In this document: in pieces, positions 62,158-64,000 of the stretch
Position numbering within the stretch: position 1 is the stretch's first letter
Layout of the letters: each line of letters starts with the position of its first letter
Assembly (NCBI GenBank): GCA_029863605.1
Contig: JAOTVB010000001.1
Coordinates: 348,187 to 412,186, forward strand
From: Myxococcales bacterium
Lineage (GTDB): Bacteria; Myxococcota_A; Polyangia; Polyangiales; Houyiibacteriaceae
Length of the DNA stretch: 64,000 bases
Direction of reading: 5' to 3'
Position numbers and translations under genes: made by a program
Notes under the pieces: generated by a model
Databases searched by the model: none
What the model saw: only the letters and a program-made list of their open reading frames with translations
What the model was told of the DNA's origin: nothing

Positions 62158-63440
62158 TGAAACATCTCATAGTATTGTCGCTCGGTCTCCTCCTGCTTGG
62201 TGGTTGCAACCTCGCGATCCCCAACGGTCTGTTCGGCTGTGGCCAGCAGTCGGACTGTCCTTCGGGATACTTCTGTTGGAGCAGCGATAGTCGGTGCTAC
62301 GACGCACAAGAACCAGGCTGCGAGCCCAAGACGTGCGAGCAGGTCATTGCCGAGTTTGCGTCCCTCGGGATCCCGATCGAATGCGGCTCACTTCCCGACG
62401 GTTGCGAAGGCTCGATCGAGTGCGGCAACTGCCCCGAGGGGACTGAGTGCGGGGCGAATGGACAGAACTTCTTGTGTGGATGCGAAGAGCTCACGTGTGC
62501 CACCGCCGGCACGGGCGCCGAGTGCGGCACGATACAGACTCGTTGCGGTGGAGCGTCGGCAGCGATCTATTGCGGTGAATGTTTTGGTCAGCAGGTCTGC
62601 GACAACAACAAGTGCGTCTGCCCCGCGGGTGTCAACTGCAATCAGGGTTGTGGCACTTGCCCCGAGGGCCAGGTTTGTGTGGCCGGTGCATGCTGTGCCC
62701 CGACCTTTCCATGCTCCCGGAATGAGTGCTCCCCGCCCGGAGGCCTCGATGACGGCTGCGGCGGCAAAGCACAGTGCCCTCCGTGTACCGATGACGAGCA
62801 ATGTGTGCTTACCGAAGACCTGACCTTTCAATGCCTCGGAGACTGCACCTGTGAGGCTCAGGGCGTCGAATGCGGAAGCGCGACCATCTGCAATCAGCCG
62901 ACCTTGTGCGGCACCTGTCAGGACAATGGCTTCCAAGACGGTTTCCGGTGCAGCAGCGGCAATTGTGTCTGCGACGACGTATACGAATACAACGACACTC
63001 TCGAGAACATCGCGATCGTCTGTGGGGGCCTCACTTGTCTACAACCCGCGTGGGGGATCGAGGTTCCGGCCACGCTGCACCACAAGGGCGACATCGACTA
63101 CTACGCGCTCGAGGTTCTCGATGCCGATACGGCGATCGTCGCCGAGATCTTCGAGGGTTCGGGTCAATACACCCTACACCTCACCTACATCTGTCCCGAC
63201 GGCCGGCCCGGGCTTGTAGACTGTAGCGAGTCGACCGACGATCTCGGAGGCATCGAGTTCTGCAAATCTGACGGTGGTTTCGTCGCGCTCTCTCGCTACT
63301 GCCCAGCGAGTACCGCTTCTGCGAACGGGACGGTGTTGGTCGGGGTGCGCTCGAAGGAATTCGCGCAGGACTGCGATGCCTACGGGCTGCGGATCTTCGC
63401 AACTTTCGGCCCTTCCCAACCGTCGGAACCGCCGTTCTAA
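62157..63440 (+). CDS. Cys-rich lipoprotein with C-terminal PPC-like domain
   Basis: 427 residues: lipoprotein signal MKHLIVLSLGLLLLGGC (Cys17), a long Cys-rich region (about 25-280) of small disulfide modules such as CGTCPEGQVCVAGACC and CSPPGGLDDGCGG, and a C-terminal beta-rich domain (DDVYEYNDTLENI, DIDYYALEVLDADTAI, TVLVGVRSKEF) that resembles bacterial pre-peptidase C-terminal domains. Probably surface-exposed; no enzyme motif. Coupled by TGATG to the TPR gene. Confidence 0.85.
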   Translation: MKHLIVLSLGLLLLGGCNLAIPNGLFGCGQQSDCPSGYFCWSSDSRCYDAQEPGCEPKTCEQVIAEFASLGIPIECGSLPDGCEGSIECGNCPEGTECGANGQNFLCGCEELTCATAGTGAECGTIQTRCGGASAAIYCGECFGQQVCDNNKCVCPAGVNCNQGCGTCPEGQVCVAGACCAPTFPCSRNECSPPGGLDDGCGGKAQCPPCTDDEQCVLTEDLTFQCLGDCTCEAQGVECGSATICNQPTLCGTCQDNGFQDGFRCSSGNCVCDDVYEYNDTLENIAIVCGGLTCLQPAWGIEVPATLHHKGDIDYYALEVLDADTAIVAEIFEGSGQYTLHLTYICPDGRPGLVDCSESTDDLGGIEFCKSDGGFVALSRYCPASTASANGTVLVGVRSKEFAQDCDAYGLRIFATFGPSQPSEPPF

Positions 63441-63447
63441 GCTCCGT

Positions 63448-63474
63448 TTGACTAGCGGCTATGCGGCGTATAAG
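63448..63474 (+). promoter_or_regulatory. Candidate metK promoter
   Basis: TTGACT (63448-63453) and TATAAG (63469-63474) with a 15-base spacer lie only 12 bases before the metK ATG, so a transcript from it would have almost no leader; no ribosome-binding sequence is visible. The spacer is shorter than ideal. Confidence 0.35.
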
Positions 63475-63485
63475 AGCCATCGCCT

Positions 63486-64000
63486 ATGAGCGGATACCTG
63501 TTTACTTCCGAGTCGGTGACGGAAGGCCATCCCGACAAAATCTGCGATAAGATCAGCGACTCCCTGCTCGATGCATACATAGGCCAAGACACACGGTCGC
63601 GCGTCGCACTTGAGACCATGGTGAAGACCGGTTTCGTCGTGGTGGGAGGCGAGGTCACCTCGAAGGCTACGATCGACATCGCGGCGATCGTCCGCGACGC
63701 GATCACTGGAATCGGCTACACGGACTCCTCGATGGGCTTTGACGCCGCCACCTGCGGCGTCCTGACGGCCGTCGAGCAGCAGTCGCCTGACATCGCGCAA
63801 GGCGTGGATCGGGCCAAGGGGCAGGAGCAAGGCGCCGGAGACCAAGGCCTGATGTTCGGCTACGCCGTCGACGAAACGCGCCAGCTCATGCCAATGCCGA
63901 TCGACCTCTCGCACAAGCTCGCGAGGCGGCTGGCTCAAGTCCGCAAGCGTGGCGTCCTTCCCTGGCTTCGTCCCGACGGGAAGACCCAGGTTACAGTGGA
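63486..64000 (+). CDS. metK: S-adenosylmethionine synthetase (3' end outside window)
   Basis: The first 171 residues of Met[21 protein letters not shown] carries the ATP/methionine-binding TSESVxEGHPDK motif, followed by [31 protein letters not shown], and [16 protein letters not shown], the family's Gly-rich ATP signature. It makes AdoMet, the substrate of the decarboxylase encoded 4 kb upstream. Truncated only by the window end. Confidence 0.97.
   Translation, partial: MSGYLFTSESVTEGHPDKICDKISDSLLDAYIGQDTRSRVALETMVKTGFVVVGGEVTSKATIDIAAIVRDAITGIGYTDSSMGFDAATCGVLTAVEQQSPDIAQGVDRAKGQEQGAGDQGLMFGYAVDETRQLMPMPIDLSHKLARRLAQVRKRGVLPWLRPDGKTQVTV

Noticed and set aside
1-64000. Mobile elements, CRISPR arrays, tRNA or rRNA genes
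   Set aside because: No transposase, integrase, phage gene, regularly spaced repeats, tRNA cloverleaf or rRNA sequence was seen on either strand.

Overview
The window is GC-rich and very gene-dense, with about 54 protein genes, short intergenic gaps, many 1-4 base start/stop overlaps (ATGA, GTGA, TGATG) and no stretch over 300 bases without a gene. The gene set suggests a deltaproteobacterial, probably Myxococcota-type, chromosome. It includes lipoproteins with CGxC-rich repeats, a lipoprotein with three Kazal domains, an FG-GAP lipoprotein, paired ArsA-like ATPases, a PHA-granule family protein and a VTC/DUF4956/CotH trio. This assignment is inference from gene content; no rRNA is present to confirm it. 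I saw no tRNA, rRNA, CRISPR array, insertion sequence, integrase or phage gene.

Layout. 1-5780: surface polysaccharide locus with dTDP-rhamnose genes (rfbC partial, rfbD), a Wzc-like chain-length protein whose kinase domain has no P-loop, an undecaprenyl-phosphate sugar transferase and a Wza-type exporter. 5785-10815: tightly coupled run of phosphopantetheinyl transferase, pyrophosphatase-like protein, FemAB-like acyltransferase, CNNM/TlyC membrane protein, UbiA prenyltransferase and an unknown protein, met tail-to-tail by a second UbiA gene. 11719-14080: two ArsA-like ATPases and a PHA-granule-type protein. 14181-19344: FG-GAP lipoprotein, PhyH-type dioxygenase, primary sigma factor, amidase. 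19440-23050: two-subunit biotin-dependent acyl-CoA carboxylase. 23068-26416 (minus): reductase, MerR regulator and ferritin-like diiron protein in one operon.

26502-31376: sulfurtransferase, then the CotH/beta-helix, DUF4956 and VTC genes. 31569-34396: Cys-rich lipoprotein with paired CX4CH motifs, thioesterase, NRDE protein. 34416-38142 (minus): methionine operon metY, a metX-metW fusion and a small alpha/beta hydrolase. 38229-42769 (minus): DUF1304 protein, SelO, Nudix hydrolase, Kazal lipoprotein, sirtuin. 42917-45701 (minus): porin and ammonium transporter separated by a terminator-like hairpin. 45869-50278: DHH-like protein, adenosine deaminase, GcvPB, a third ArsA-like ATPase. 50375-53213: CcmC, CcmD-like protein, a 42-residue membrane protein, a secreted atypical kinase-like protein, a cytosolic histidine kinase. 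53164-58614: RarA, Mrp, membrane glycosyltransferase-like protein, TPR membrane protein, lytic transglycosylase. 58704-64000: eukaryotic-type S-adenosylmethionine decarboxylase, NadB, a TPR protein and Cys-rich lipoprotein pair, and the 5' part of metK.

Most of the window is housekeeping and envelope biology. The least explained parts are the prenyltransferase/acyltransferase operon, the complementary ArsA-like pair, the MerR-controlled diiron operon, the secreted kinase-like protein with its small membrane neighbour, and the eukaryotic-type AdoMet decarboxylase.
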